This document shows positions 1 to 6,868 of a stretch of DNA of 20,087 nt, piece after piece. Every line of letters begins with the position of its first letter. Position 1 is the first letter of the stretch. This stretch comes from a virus: positions 1-20,087 of the IMG/VR virus record IMGVR_UViG_3300020205_003662. One strand, 5' to 3'. The notes beneath the pieces were generated by a model that was not told the DNA's origin, did no database searches, and worked only from the letters and a program-made list of their open reading frames with translations. The translations under genes and the position numbers were made by a program.

Positions 1-3000
1 TATAAGTAAATCCACTTAATTGCATTACTTTGCTTAATGCATTTTCGAGAGGTTGAATATTTTCTTTGAGTCTTTCATCAGATGCAAAGGCAATAATATC
101 TCCAGTAGCAGAGATTTCTCCAGTAATAGAAATACCAGTATTTGTAGTAGAAAGTTTCGCAGAATTATTAAAATAGAGACTAACTGCACCATCTGCGTTA
201 GCATCAATCATACTTTCGCCGGTATATTTTTGAATATAAACTCCAGCATTACCACGAACATATAAGGATCCAGTTCCCTTATCATCAATATAACTATTTG
301 AACCATCGTGATACAGATCTAAATCATCACTAGTTCCAAGATACAGATGATCATTATCACGGAATCTTAAATTACCATTAAGTGAAATACTATTATTGAA
401 TGTGGCCGCGCCAGTTACAGTTAAACTACCTGAAATTCCAGCATTTCCACCAACATTCAGGTTCTTTTCAATACCCACACCACCTTCAACTATAAAAGAA
501 CCCGTGTCCTTTGTAGTTGATTCTGTGGTATCTAATATTCTAGAAGCACCGGTTACATTTAATGTTCCACCAACATTTAAATTACTACCAATACCAACAC
601 CACCATCAACAACTAATGCTCCTGTATTGGTACTAGTTGATTGAGTTGTATCCGTAACATCTACAAGATTATTAACCTTTAAGATTCCATTTACAGTAAC
701 ATTATCATTCAGTTTAAGTTCCTTATTGAAGGTGACAGGACCATCAAATTGTGAAAGAACAGTTCCAGAATTTCCTCCTTCTACAAGAAGTCTTTCTTTA
801 ACAATAACTTCATCAAATACAACACTCAATCTCGAAGGATCTTCTCCGGTTACTGTAGGTACTGGAATATCAAATGTAGTTTGTTCTCCACTTGATGCAG
901 AATACTTTGTATTTCCGATGAAGAAATCTCCATCGTTATTCATACCAGTATATACAACACTACCACAAGAACTTTCTTGTGATTGAACAAGAAAATCTTC
1001 TCTTTCGGTGAGAGTTCTTACTTGAACTTGAGGTAATCCTGTGGAATAGTTACCAGGTCCATAACCAAGATATTCGAAAGTATGTCCAGAAGCACGAACA
1101 ATTGATGGTCTGCGGAATTCAATTGAAAGTGGTTTAATCTTTCGAATGAGAGATCCTGTTGCGTGATTTTCTTTAAGTGTTCCAAAAGCACCACGAATAA
1201 CAGAGATTTCATTATTACCAGAACCAGACAGAGTACTGCTGGTAATTCTCATAATCTCATTATCAATTTGAATATAAGAACCTAGAGGGAATCTCTTTGT
1301 AATCGCAGCGGCAGAGTTAATTGATTGAACAGGAATACTTACTTCGTTGGTAATTCCAGAAACTAATGTAAGAACTTCATTATCATAAAGTGATATACTA
1401 CGAGATCCTAGATTTTCTCCTGATTTATCTGCTGTTGCATCATTAGAAGATAATGAATGCTTAAGAATATACCCATTCGTTACTGAAAGTGATTTTCCTG
1501 TAATTGCGGTAAATTGAGTAACCGAAATTCTTTCATCAACAATAAAATCACCAACATTATTATTTGAAGAATCGAGAACTCTAAATTTATTACCCGATAA
1601 TATTCCGTGAGCACTTGCACAAGTAAAGGTACTTATTCCTGAACTTGTATCATATACTGTGGAAGAAATAAGTGCAGAAGGTCCAACATTTACAATATAC
1701 TGCCCAACTGCTGGAAGTGGATCTTTTCCAGTATAGGCAACAGAAACTTGATTTTTTGCTGGAATTGAATTGATTCTAAAGTATCCATCAGCAGTTGTTC
1801 CAATACCAGTTGCCTGAATTGCATTTCCGATTGCTGTGGAAATACCAGTTGTTGAGATTGTGATCGAAGAACTTGGCGTACCACCAATATAAGTGCTATC
1901 GAAGTAAAGAGTTTCTCCAGTATTGTATCCAGATCCACCAGCGATAATATCCGCAGATGTTACTGAACCACCAGCAGAAACGATTACTTTTGCAGTCGCA
2001 CCATCCCAAGTGGTAAGTGTATTTTCATTATAAAGTTTAACATTATAATAAGTACCATTTAGGTGACCACTTCCACCATTCAGAGAACTATAAGTTACAA
2101 TACCAGCAAGACCGTGCTCTTGACCAAAGGTCATAGTGATGAGACTACTTGTGGTAGAAACACCGGAAATTTCTGGAGTTAGATTTACATAATTGAAAAG
2201 TTTATCAACTGTTTCGCGAGTAATGCTCTTCTTCAGATCATTAGTTACAACATCTCCAATTGGATTTCTCTTTGCAAATGTTATTGATGATGAAGGATTA
2301 TCATTTATATTATCCTTATCCAATTGAGGATAAAGATTAACTACATTTTGGTTAAAGTTAAGATCAGTAAATTCATTAACAATAGAATTCGATGCGTTTA
2401 GTACATATGCATAATAAACACCATCCTGAATATTTTCAATATATGGAGTAATAACTTCGGAACGATAGATGAAGAAATTACCCTTCAGATCATTTCTCTC
2501 GAATCTAGGAAGAGAGACTGTTCTTAAGTTTGTATTGTTAGTAAAAGTTCCTGGTATATGAAGAATATCTTTTGTATCCGTAGCAGAATATGTAAAGATT
2601 TTATCATTTACAACGGAATCAACTTCAAATGTACCATTATATCCTTTATCAATTGCACCAGAAGTATTGCTTGTGCTGGTAACATTTTTGATGATAATTT
2701 GATCACCAACTTTTAGATTGTGTGGTAGATCTGCAGTAACTGTAATAATACTTGAAACACCATTAAATGAGCAGGTGCTGATAAATCTAGGATTACGATT
2801 ATAAAGATAATCATTCGCAGTAATACTTCCTAAATTAAAATCAGCATTACTTCTTGCTCCAGTTGTGCTTGACTCCTGAATAATGAAACCTTCGGCAGGA
2901 TCTCTCGCATTAATTATTTCTTTAGGAATAACAATACGAACCTTATAGAGTTTCTCATCTAAACTTCGAGAATCATCAAATCTTTTTACGAAAGCAACAT

Positions 3001-5332
3001 TTGTTCTTTCAGTTAATCCGGCAACACCCAGAGAAACAATTGTAGTGTAAATTTGACTTGTTGCATTCGTGTGAATATACCATCCAGAATTAGTATAGTC
3101 CCACTGAATAGGAGATCCAATTTCTCCTGCTGCCTTATCAGATACTCTACTTTCAACTTTTAATTTTGTTCCGCCATAAATTGTAATCGGAATTGGAGTT
3201 GCTGCCTGAGCATTTGTGAGTGAAGAAGCAACTTTAATTTCAGTGCTTGAATGACGAATTGTATAATAAACAGTATTTTCTACAATATTTTCAGGAACAT
3301 CACCATCTTCACTAATAATACGAATCTTTTCTCCAGTTCGAAGATTGTGTGATCCGAGCAATAGAATATTATTTACTTGAGTTGTTGCATTATAGATTTT
3401 TTCAGAACTTTCATTTCCCAAAGCAATAATATTTCCAGATCCTGAAGAAACATCATTATCAAGCATTAAAACACTTGCTTCTTTTGTTCCTACAGAAGTT
3501 TCTACAAAGAGAGTTTCTCCTCTTCTTGCACCTATACGATAACCTTGAGTGATAATTGGTGGGGAAACATCAGCATTATTAAATCCAAATAAGTAAAGAT
3601 GACTTGAAACACCAACATTAATAGTTTTAGAGACATCCAGTGCCGTCCAATCAACATTATCTTCAGTAGTAACAATTGCTCTTGGAGTTACAATTGAAGT
3701 AATGAACGCTTTATTATCCTTATCAAATGCTTCCTTCTTAAATCCATCAGCAGACAGTGAGAATTGTCCAAAGTTAGAGTTAGAGTTTGTAATAGATCCA
3801 TCACCACCAGATCTTACATCAAAGTGCTTATTGAAACCAATTGCAAAAACTGAAACGATTTGAATAAATGAATCGTTTGTTACTTTAATATGACTCGACT
3901 GCCATCCAGTGCGATAGATTGCATTTGAATCTAGGTGATAAACTGTCGCAGCATTTGTGGATGATGATCCTGAAGTTAAAGATGCTCCAGTTTGAGTTGT
4001 AATATTAATTCCTTCATAAACTCTGTTTGTAGGATTATATTTTACAAACGCTCTATCGTCTTTTTGTAGAGAAACTGCGGTGAATTGTGCAACAACCATC
4101 GAACGGAAACCTGCTGCCTTTGCCCCGTCAGCAAGCATTCCATTCATACCCCACACAGAACGCAGAGATATGTTAAAGATGTATGGAGAGGCACCAGAGA
4201 CCGTATCAGTCTCAATTGTGACTGTAGCAGAAGATCCACTCAATCCTGCGGCAGATCCTGCAGGCAGATTTGATCTTACAAAAGGTAAAAGGTATGTAAA
4301 TGTGGTCTCGCTAGGAACATTCTGAACTTTTGTTGAGACATTATAATCATCAACATTTACTCCACGAATCTTAATTGGAGTGTTTGAAGTTAAATTATGA
4401 GCAATAGCAGTAGTGACTGTTACTACTGCTCCTGGAGTTGAACCATCTCCAGAAATAATTGAAGTAATATTAACTGGATCCGAAGCAAATGCACCAACAA
4501 TTTCCCACTCTGGACGTTGCTTTGCAAATCCACCTGCTTCTAATGGATATTTTTGATCAATATTTCTACCAGTTGCTTCATTAAAAGCATTTGATAGTTT
4601 GCTATAATACATATCAAGGTCAGTGATGTCATATCCTTCAGGAATTGTGACGCCATCTGCATACTCAAAACAAGTTAGTTTGTGATGAGAAAATGTTGGA
4701 GTTGATTGGTTATTCGCAGAAAAATCACTAGGATCAGTATAAACCAATCCACTTTCATTCGCATCAAAAATAGAGAACTGCCAAAAGTAACAGGCACCAG
4801 TAATTCTAAAAATCGCTGATGAATTTACATTTGGATCAGTAGGATTAGGAACATATTTTGCACGGATCTTTGTTTTTCTTAAGTCTAAACCAACAATTGA
4901 AGTACCACGAGGAACTACAACACCACCATAGATACTGTTAAACTTATAAAGAATATTGTTATTCTGAATAAGATCAAAATTTGTTGTAAGAGAAAGACTT
5001 AATGTGTCTTGAGCAGCAGTTTCTGTTCCTGCTGGTGAAACTGTTCTTGCAATTCCAGCAACTTCTTTAATTGCAAATCCTGGACGGTTATCAACTACGT
5101 GTTCTCCTGGAAAGAGTAGAATTGTAGTTTTTTCTGTAATATCGTTATTACTTCCACGCAAATAGGAGAATCTTGCAGACTCTATTAATGCTCTCTGTAT
5201 AGTCTTGAAAGGTTTTGTAAGACTATTTCCTTGATTATCGATACTATCCGTAGCATCAAGATCATTAGGATTTACATAAAGTATACGACCTTCAGTATTC
5301 TTAATGAAATTTTCCAGTTTATTGAGTGGCAA
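1..5332 (-). CDS. Giant fibre-like virion structural protein with C-terminal S74 chaperone (3' end outside window)
   Basis: At least 1777 residues, open at the left edge. I checked the frame for stops at about 2.04-3.18 kb and 4.02-4.39 kb and at both ends and found none. The start is TTG at 5332, following an in-frame TAA and an AAAGG ribosome site about 9 nt upstream; the N-terminus reads LPLNKLENFIKNTEGRILYV. It resembles the very large structural protein of T4-like cyanophages that I recall being annotated 'VrlC-like'. The last part carries 40-residue repeats containing GGVGI..NLNVGG, then a YHDGSNSYI motif, and finally ASDERLKENIQPLENAL (Ser about residue 1751). SDxRLKEN is the hallmark of the Peptidase_S74 intramolecular chaperone, which trimerises fibres and can cleave itself off at this Ser. 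An external trimeric fibre or baseplate appendage is inferred. It is the last leftward gene in the window, with a late-promoter-like octamer just upstream. Confidence 0.85.
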   Translation of the reverse strand, partial: MPLNKLENFIKNTEGRILYVNPNDLDATDSIDNQGNSLTKPFKTIQRALIESARFSYLRGSNNDITEKTTILLFPGEHVVDNRPGFAIKEVAGIARTVSPAGTETAAQDTLSLSLTTNFDLIQNNNILYKFNSIYGGVVVPRGTSIVGLDLRKTKIRAKYVPNPTDPNVNSSAIFRITGACYFWQFSIFDANESGLVYTDPSDFSANNQSTPTFSHHKLTCFEYADGVTIPEGYDITDLDMYYSKLSNAFNEATGRNIDQKYPLEAGGFAKQRPEWEIVGAFASDPVNITSIISGDGSTPGAVVTVTTAIAHNLTSNTPIKIRGVNVDDYNVSTKVQNVPSETTFTYLLPFVRSNLPAGSAAGLSGSSATVTIETDTVSGASPYIFNISLRSVWGMNGMLADGAKAAGFRSMVVAQFTAVSLQKDDRAFVKYNPTNRVYEGINITTQTGASLTSGSSSTNAATVYHLDSNAIYRTGWQSSHIKVTNDSFIQIVSVFAIGFNKHFDVRSGGDGSITNSNSNFGQFSLSADGFKKEAFDKDNKAFITSIVTPRAIVTTEDNVDWTALDVSKTINVGVSSHLYLFGFNNADVSPPIITQGYRIGARRGETLFVETSVGTKEASVLMLDNDVSSGSGNIIALGNESSEKIYNATTQVNNILLLGSHNLRTGEKIRIISEDGDVPENIVENTVYYTIRHSSTEIKVASSLTNAQAATPIPITIYGGTKLKVESRVSDKAAGEIGSPIQWDYTNSGWYIHTNATSQIYTTIVSLGVAGLTERTNVAFVKRFDDSRSLDEKLYKVRIVIPKEIINARDPAEGFIIQESSTTGARSNADFNLGSITANDYLYNRNPRFISTCSFNGVSSIITVTADLPHNLKVGDQIIIKNVTSTSNTSGAIDKGYNGTFEVDSVVNDKIFTYSATDTKDILHIPGTFTNNTNLRTVSLPRFERNDLKGNFFIYRSEVITPYIENIQDGVYYAYVLNASNSIVNEFTDLNFNQNVVNLYPQLDKDNINDNPSSSITFAKRNPIGDVVTNDLKKSITRETVDKLFNYVNLTPEISGVSTTSSLITMTFGQEHGLAGIVTYSSLNGGSGHLNGTYYNVKLYNENTLTTWDGATAKVIVSAGGSVTSADIIAGGSGYNTGETLYFDSTYIGGTPSSSITISTTGISTAIGNAIQATGIGTTADGYFRINSIPAKNQVSVAYTGKDPLPAVGQYIVNVGPSALISSTVYDTSSGISTFTCASAHGILSGNKFRVLDSSNNNVGDFIVDERISVTQFTAITGKSLSVTNGYILKHSLSSNDATADKSGENLGSRSISLYDNEVLTLVSGITNEVSIPVQSINSAAAITKRFPLGSYIQIDNEIMRITSSTLSGSGNNEISVIRGAFGTLKENHATGSLIRKIKPLSIEFRRPSIVRASGHTFEYLGYGPGNYSTGLPQVQVRTLTEREDFLVQSQESSCGSVVYTGMNNDGDFFIGNTKYSASSGEQTTFDIPVPTVTGEDPSRLSVVFDEVIVKERLLVEGGNSGTVLSQFDGPVTFNKELKLNDNVTVNGILKVNNLVDVTDTTQSTSTNTGALVVDGGVGIGSNLNVGGTLNVTGASRILDTTESTTKDTGSFIVEGGVGIEKNLNVGGNAGISGSLTVTGAATFNNSISLNGNLRFRDNDHLYLGTSDDLDLYHDGSNSYIDDKGTGSLYVRGNAGVYIQKYTGESMIDANADGAVSLYFNNSAKLSTTNTGISITGEISATGDIIAFASDERLKENIQPLENALSKVMQLSGFTY
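386..625 (-). repeat. Two 40-residue repeats in the fibre-like protein
   Basis: Two consecutive 120-nt units (506-625, then 386-505 in reading order) encode diverged copies. The first contains TGALVVDGGVGIGSNLNVGG and the second TGSFIVEGGVGIEKNLNVGG. Repeats of this kind are common in marine phage fibre shafts and suggest a repeating beta-structured stalk just before the chaperone. The copies differ at several DNA positions, so the duplication is old. Confidence 0.8.
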
Positions 5333-5362
5333 TTTTCTACACCTTTACTCTCTTCTATGGTT

Positions 5363-5370
5363 TATTTATT
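5363..5370 (-). promoter_or_regulatory. T4-type late promoter-like octamer AATAAATA
   Basis: The minus strand reads AATAAATA, one mismatch from the T4 late consensus TATAAATA. It lies 31-38 nt upstream of the TTG start of the giant protein and overlaps the stop codon of the preceding 100-aa gene. The same octamer recurs upstream of that 100-aa gene. In an AT-rich genome this is suggestive rather than proof. Confidence 0.45.
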
Positions 5371-5671
5371 AACTCAAATCTTCTTCTCGAAACTCATAAT
5401 AATCATCTTGAGGCATATCTTCTGGGTTTTCTATATCCATTTCGAATAAACAGGGGTGTGCTTCTTCTTCTATAAGATAAAAAGAGTTTTTGAATAAATC
5501 TTCTGGTTCGTATGTTTGATATTTATCTGCAGTTCTGCAAAGATCCTGATCGTATAAATGCCCTTCTGGTAATTCGTCGAAAGTAAAAGCGATTTGATTA
5601 ATAAAATACATCTTCACAATCATACTACCGTCATTATACCAGCAATATGCCTGTGTAATCTTATAAGACAT
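5369..5671 (-). CDS. Unknown acidic protein, 100 aa
   Basis: I do not recognise this protein. It starts MSYKITQAYCWYNDGSMIVK. The N-terminal half looks beta-rich (alternating hydrophobics around MIVKMYFINQIAFTF), and the C-terminal third is strongly acidic (EEEAHPCLF, DIENPEDMPQDDYYEFREED). There is no signal peptide or membrane segment, and the two Cys in the first half (CWYN, DLCR) form no obvious zinc motif. It lies between the HNH gene and the giant fibre-like gene, same strand, with an AATAAATA late-type octamer 22-29 nt upstream of its ATG. The acidic character could suit a small binding or anti-host protein, but nothing shows this. Its location between a late fibre gene and the early-type island leaves the expression class uncertain. 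Confidence 0.75.
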   Translation of the reverse strand: MSYKITQAYCWYNDGSMIVKMYFINQIAFTFDELPEGHLYDQDLCRTADKYQTYEPEDLFKNSFYLIEEEAHPCLFEMDIENPEDMPQDDYYEFREEDLS

Positions 5672-5692
5672 TTGAATATTGTCGATATATTA

Positions 5693-5700
5693 TATTTATT
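5693..5700 (-). promoter_or_regulatory. T4-type late promoter-like octamer AATAAATA
   Basis: The minus strand reads AATAAATATAATATATCG across the stop codon of the HNH gene; AATAAATA occupies this site, 22-29 nt upstream of the ATG of the 100-aa gene. Its position matches the octamers before the HNH gene and before the 150-aa gene, which supports a real late promoter. Confidence 0.45.
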
Positions 5701-6136
5701 TTTTGTTTTTACCCCTATAAGTATCAGTCTGTGCATGACAGTTCGGGCACAGGATACGAAGGTTTTCTAAACGATTGTCGTGGTGATTGCCGTTTATGTG
5801 GTCAAGTTCAATCGGTGCTGGTTGTCCATTCCATTCGGTTATACCACAACATTCACACTTATGTTGTTTGAGACCTTCTGCGATTAATCTTTTTTTCAAT
5901 CCGTGTGATGAATATGATATTTTTCTTTCATTTGTTAAAAGTTCTTCAATTGGTGTAGGATTATATCCGGAAATTTTAAAATGATTAAAATCCAAATTTA
6001 ACTCTATTGCTCTTTTTTTAAGTAAGGAATTTGTAGATTTGGACTTATTTAAGTAAGAAGCAACCTCTGTAAAACTTTTGCATTTTGGTATAGCATCAAT
6101 TAATTGTTCGTCTTTCCAAGTGGGTTTTTGTCCCAT
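5696..6136 (-). CDS. HNH endonuclease (homing-type), 146 aa
   Basis: Probable free-standing HNH nuclease. Residues 1-50 (TWKDEQLIDAIPKCKSFTEV, then a helical stretch) look like a helix-turn-helix DNA-binding segment. Residues 94-134 form the HNH module: C94xxC97 and C130xxC133 are two zinc-binding pairs framing LDHINGNHHDNRLENL (D112-H113, N121, N125) and the final H134. All expected catalytic and metal ligands are present and the frame is intact, so the enzyme is probably active. HNH genes of this size in T-even and cyanophage genomes are usually homing endonucleases that cut a related, intron- or gene-free allele. It sits directly downstream of two tRNA genes, a common insertion border. It has its own late-type octamer 24-31 nt upstream, so it is likely expressed apart from the tRNAs. 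The target site cannot be read from this window. Confidence 0.85.
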   Translation of the reverse strand: MGQKPTWKDEQLIDAIPKCKSFTEVASYLNKSKSTNSLLKKRAIELNLDFNHFKISGYNPTPIEELLTNERKISYSSHGLKKRLIAEGLKQHKCECCGITEWNGQPAPIELDHINGNHHDNRLENLRILCPNCHAQTDTYRGKNKK

Positions 6137-6150
6137 ATTTACCGTATAAT

Positions 6151-6175
6151 AGTTATTATTATTTATATAATAACT
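6151..6175. repeat. Perfect 9-bp inverted repeat enclosing a late-promoter octamer
   Basis: AGTTATTAT (6151-6159) is exactly complementary to ATAATAACT (6167-6175), separated by the 7-nt TATTTAT. The loop plus the first base of the right arm is the late octamer of the HNH gene. All arm pairs but one are A-T, so a hairpin would be weak. It is as likely to be a symmetric protein site or chance in an AT-rich spacer. Confidence 0.6.
6160..6167 (-). promoter_or_regulatory. Exact T4 late promoter octamer TATAAATA
   Basis: The minus strand reads TATAAATA, identical to the T4 late consensus recognised by gp55 with the gp33/gp45 co-activators. It lies 24-31 nt upstream of the HNH ATG, leaving room for a leader of about 17 nt. 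It is the best of the late-type octamers noted in this window. Confidence 0.6.
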
Positions 6176-6213
6176 GGTTAGAAATAATAAAATATTTGTT
6201 TTCTACCATTTTA

Positions 6214-6286
6214 TAGGCGTGGTCGGATTTGAACCGACCCTGTAGGCGTTTTAAGCGCCCTGTCTCTGCCGCTGGACTACACGCCC
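6214..6286 (-). tRNA. tRNA with anticodon UAA (Leu by codon), short variable loop
   Basis: A full cloverleaf reads on the minus strand. The acceptor stem is GGGCGTG with CACGCCT (one G-U pair), followed by TA, a D-arm of GTC/GAC with an AGCGGCAG-like loop, anticodon stem GGGCG/CGCCT with loop CTTAAAA, a 5-nt variable region ACAGG, and T-arm GTCGG-TTCAAAT-CCGAC. The discriminator is A and CCA is not encoded. Length is 73 nt. The anticodon UAA reads UUA/UUG leucine codons, fitting an AT-rich phage. Bacterial tRNA-Leu normally has a long class II variable arm, and here it is only 5 nt, so the amino acid is not certain. A sigma70-like promoter lies immediately upstream. Confidence 0.88.
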
Positions 6287-6298
6287 GTGTATGGGACC

Positions 6299-6327
6299 AT
6301 TATAACTCAAAGAGTCTTAATAGTCAA
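6299..6327 (-). promoter_or_regulatory. Sigma70-type promoter TTGACT-17-TATAAT upstream of tRNA(UAA)
   Basis: On the minus strand the -35 hexamer TTGACT (6322-6327) is followed by exactly 17 nt and a perfect -10 TATAAT (6299-6304). It occupies the whole 41-bp spacer between the two tRNA genes, directly abutting the 3' end of the upstream one. Transcription would start near 6292, about 6 nt before the tRNA 5' end. A host-type promoter implies early expression by the host RNA polymerase. Confidence 0.75.
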
Positions 6328-6398
6328 TAGGCGGACCGGGAATTGAACCCAGATTGAGCCCTTATAAGGAGCCTCTTTTACCATTAAAGTACCCGCCC
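6328..6398 (-). tRNA. tRNA with anticodon UAU (Ile, AUA codon)
   Basis: Minus-strand cloverleaf of 71 nt. The acceptor stem is GGGCGGG/TCCGCCT (with G-U pairs at both ends), then TA, D-arm CTTT-AATGGTA-AAAG, anticodon stem GGCTC/GGGCT with loop CTTATAA, a 4-nt variable region CAAT, and T-arm CTGGG-TTCAATT-CCCGG. The discriminator is A and CCA is not encoded. Anticodon positions 34-36 are UAU, which reads the rare isoleucine codon AUA directly, without the lysidine-modified CAU used by many bacteria. The D-arm and T-arm resemble a tRNA-Gly body, so the assignment is by anticodon only. It lies 17 nt after the antitoxin-like gene and is probably co-transcribed from the promoter at 6820-6848. Confidence 0.87.
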
Positions 6399-6415
6399 AT
6401 AAAAGTTGCCTCGAA

Positions 6416-6598
6416 TCAACAACCTTCTTCGTGATCTGTATGTATTCGGATCATCTCATCAACTTCTGTATAATCACCATAAGGAACTAACATAATATTA
6501 CCTTTGTTGCTCTTGACGAGAAAGGACTCTCCATTCTCAACACGATTCATTATAGCATCAAAGTTTTTCTGTAGTTCTTCAAGTGTAATACTAGTCAT
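6416..6598 (-). CDS. Phd/YefM-type antitoxin-like protein, 60 aa (no toxin beside it)
   Basis: The protein begins MTSITLEELQKNFDAIMNRV and continues with an NGESFLVKSNKGNIMLVPYG segment. A short strand, a helix (LQKNFDAIMNRVENGE) and strands ending near YGDYTEVDE are the classic N-terminal DNA-binding and dimerisation fold of Phd/YefM antitoxins. It is shorter than the usual 80-90 residues and lacks most of the disordered C-terminal toxin-binding tail; only EMIRIHTDHEEGC remains. I chose ATG 6598 over the upstream ATG at 6631 because the family pattern begins there and TGAGAA sits just before it. It follows the 63-aa gene by 5 nt, so the two share a transcript. No Doc, YoeB or RelE-like toxin is adjacent. 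A regulator, or a neutraliser of host toxin-antitoxin systems, is inferred. Confidence 0.75.
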   Translation of the reverse strand: MTSITLEELQKNFDAIMNRVENGESFLVKSNKGNIMLVPYGDYTEVDEMIRIHTDHEEGC

Positions 6599-6603
6599 AA
6601 TTC

Positions 6604-6795
6604 TCAAAAAGGATTGGAATAGGCAAGGCAATCTTCACTCACAACCGCACGAACTACTTCAAGAACATTCATAAACTGTTCTACGGTTTCACAATCAACA
6701 ATACGCTCGTCACCTTCACTAGAATAGATATAAAACTTACGAGCAAGAGTATCGACAACACAACGAGTCAGGAACTCTTCGGTTTCGGTAGGCAT
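6604..6795 (-). CDS. Unknown small protein, 63 aa, first gene of an early-type transcript
   Basis: Not recognised. It begins MPTETEEFLTRCVVDTLARK and ends with AVVSEDCLAYSNPF. The body reads as an N-terminal helix, a beta hairpin (KFYIYSSEGDERIVDC) and a C-terminal helix (VEQFMNVLEVVRAVV), a compact alpha-beta arrangement without zinc motif or membrane segment. It is the first gene behind a consensus sigma70 promoter. The predicted leader is only about 18 nt and has no clear Shine-Dalgarno site. It precedes the antitoxin-like gene by 5 nt, but its sequence does not resemble known toxins of the Phd/YefM systems. Early expression is inferred from the promoter, so a host-takeover role is possible but unsupported. 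Confidence 0.75.
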   Translation of the reverse strand: MPTETEEFLTRCVVDTLARKFYIYSSEGDERIVDCETVEQFMNVLEVVRAVVSEDCLAYSNPF

Positions 6796-6819
6796 TGGGT
6801 TTCTTTTGATTACCCTCTT

Positions 6820-6848
6820 ATTATAGGGGATCTGGGCACCGTTGTCAA
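6820..6848 (-). promoter_or_regulatory. Consensus sigma70 promoter TTGACA-17-TATAAT
   Basis: The minus strand carries a perfect -35 TTGACA (6843-6848), exactly 17 nt, then a perfect -10 TATAAT (6820-6825). Predicted transcription starts near 6813, 18 nt before the ATG of the 63-aa gene. The unit would include the 63-aa gene, the antitoxin-like gene and the UAU tRNA. Full agreement with consensus is rare and implies a strong, host-polymerase-driven early promoter. Confidence 0.85.
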
Positions 6849-6868
6849 GTGTGCCGGTTTTTTAACTG

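Noticed and set aside
4080-4325. 81-codon plus-strand frame in the giant gene
   Set aside because: The opposite strand reads a sensible virion sequence here (SVWGMNGMLADGAKAAGFRS), so this is a shadow.
6599-6631. Longer start (ATG 6631) for the antitoxin-like gene
   Set aside because: The extra residues MPCLFQSFLRI overlap the upstream gene and do not belong to the Phd/YefM pattern; ATG 6598 has a nearby TGAGAA.
6835-6863. Plus-strand hairpin GGCAC...GTGCC followed by a T-run, like a terminator
   Set aside because: The stem is 5 bp with an 11-nt loop, there is no plus-strand gene to terminate, and it coincides with the -35 box of the leftward promoter.
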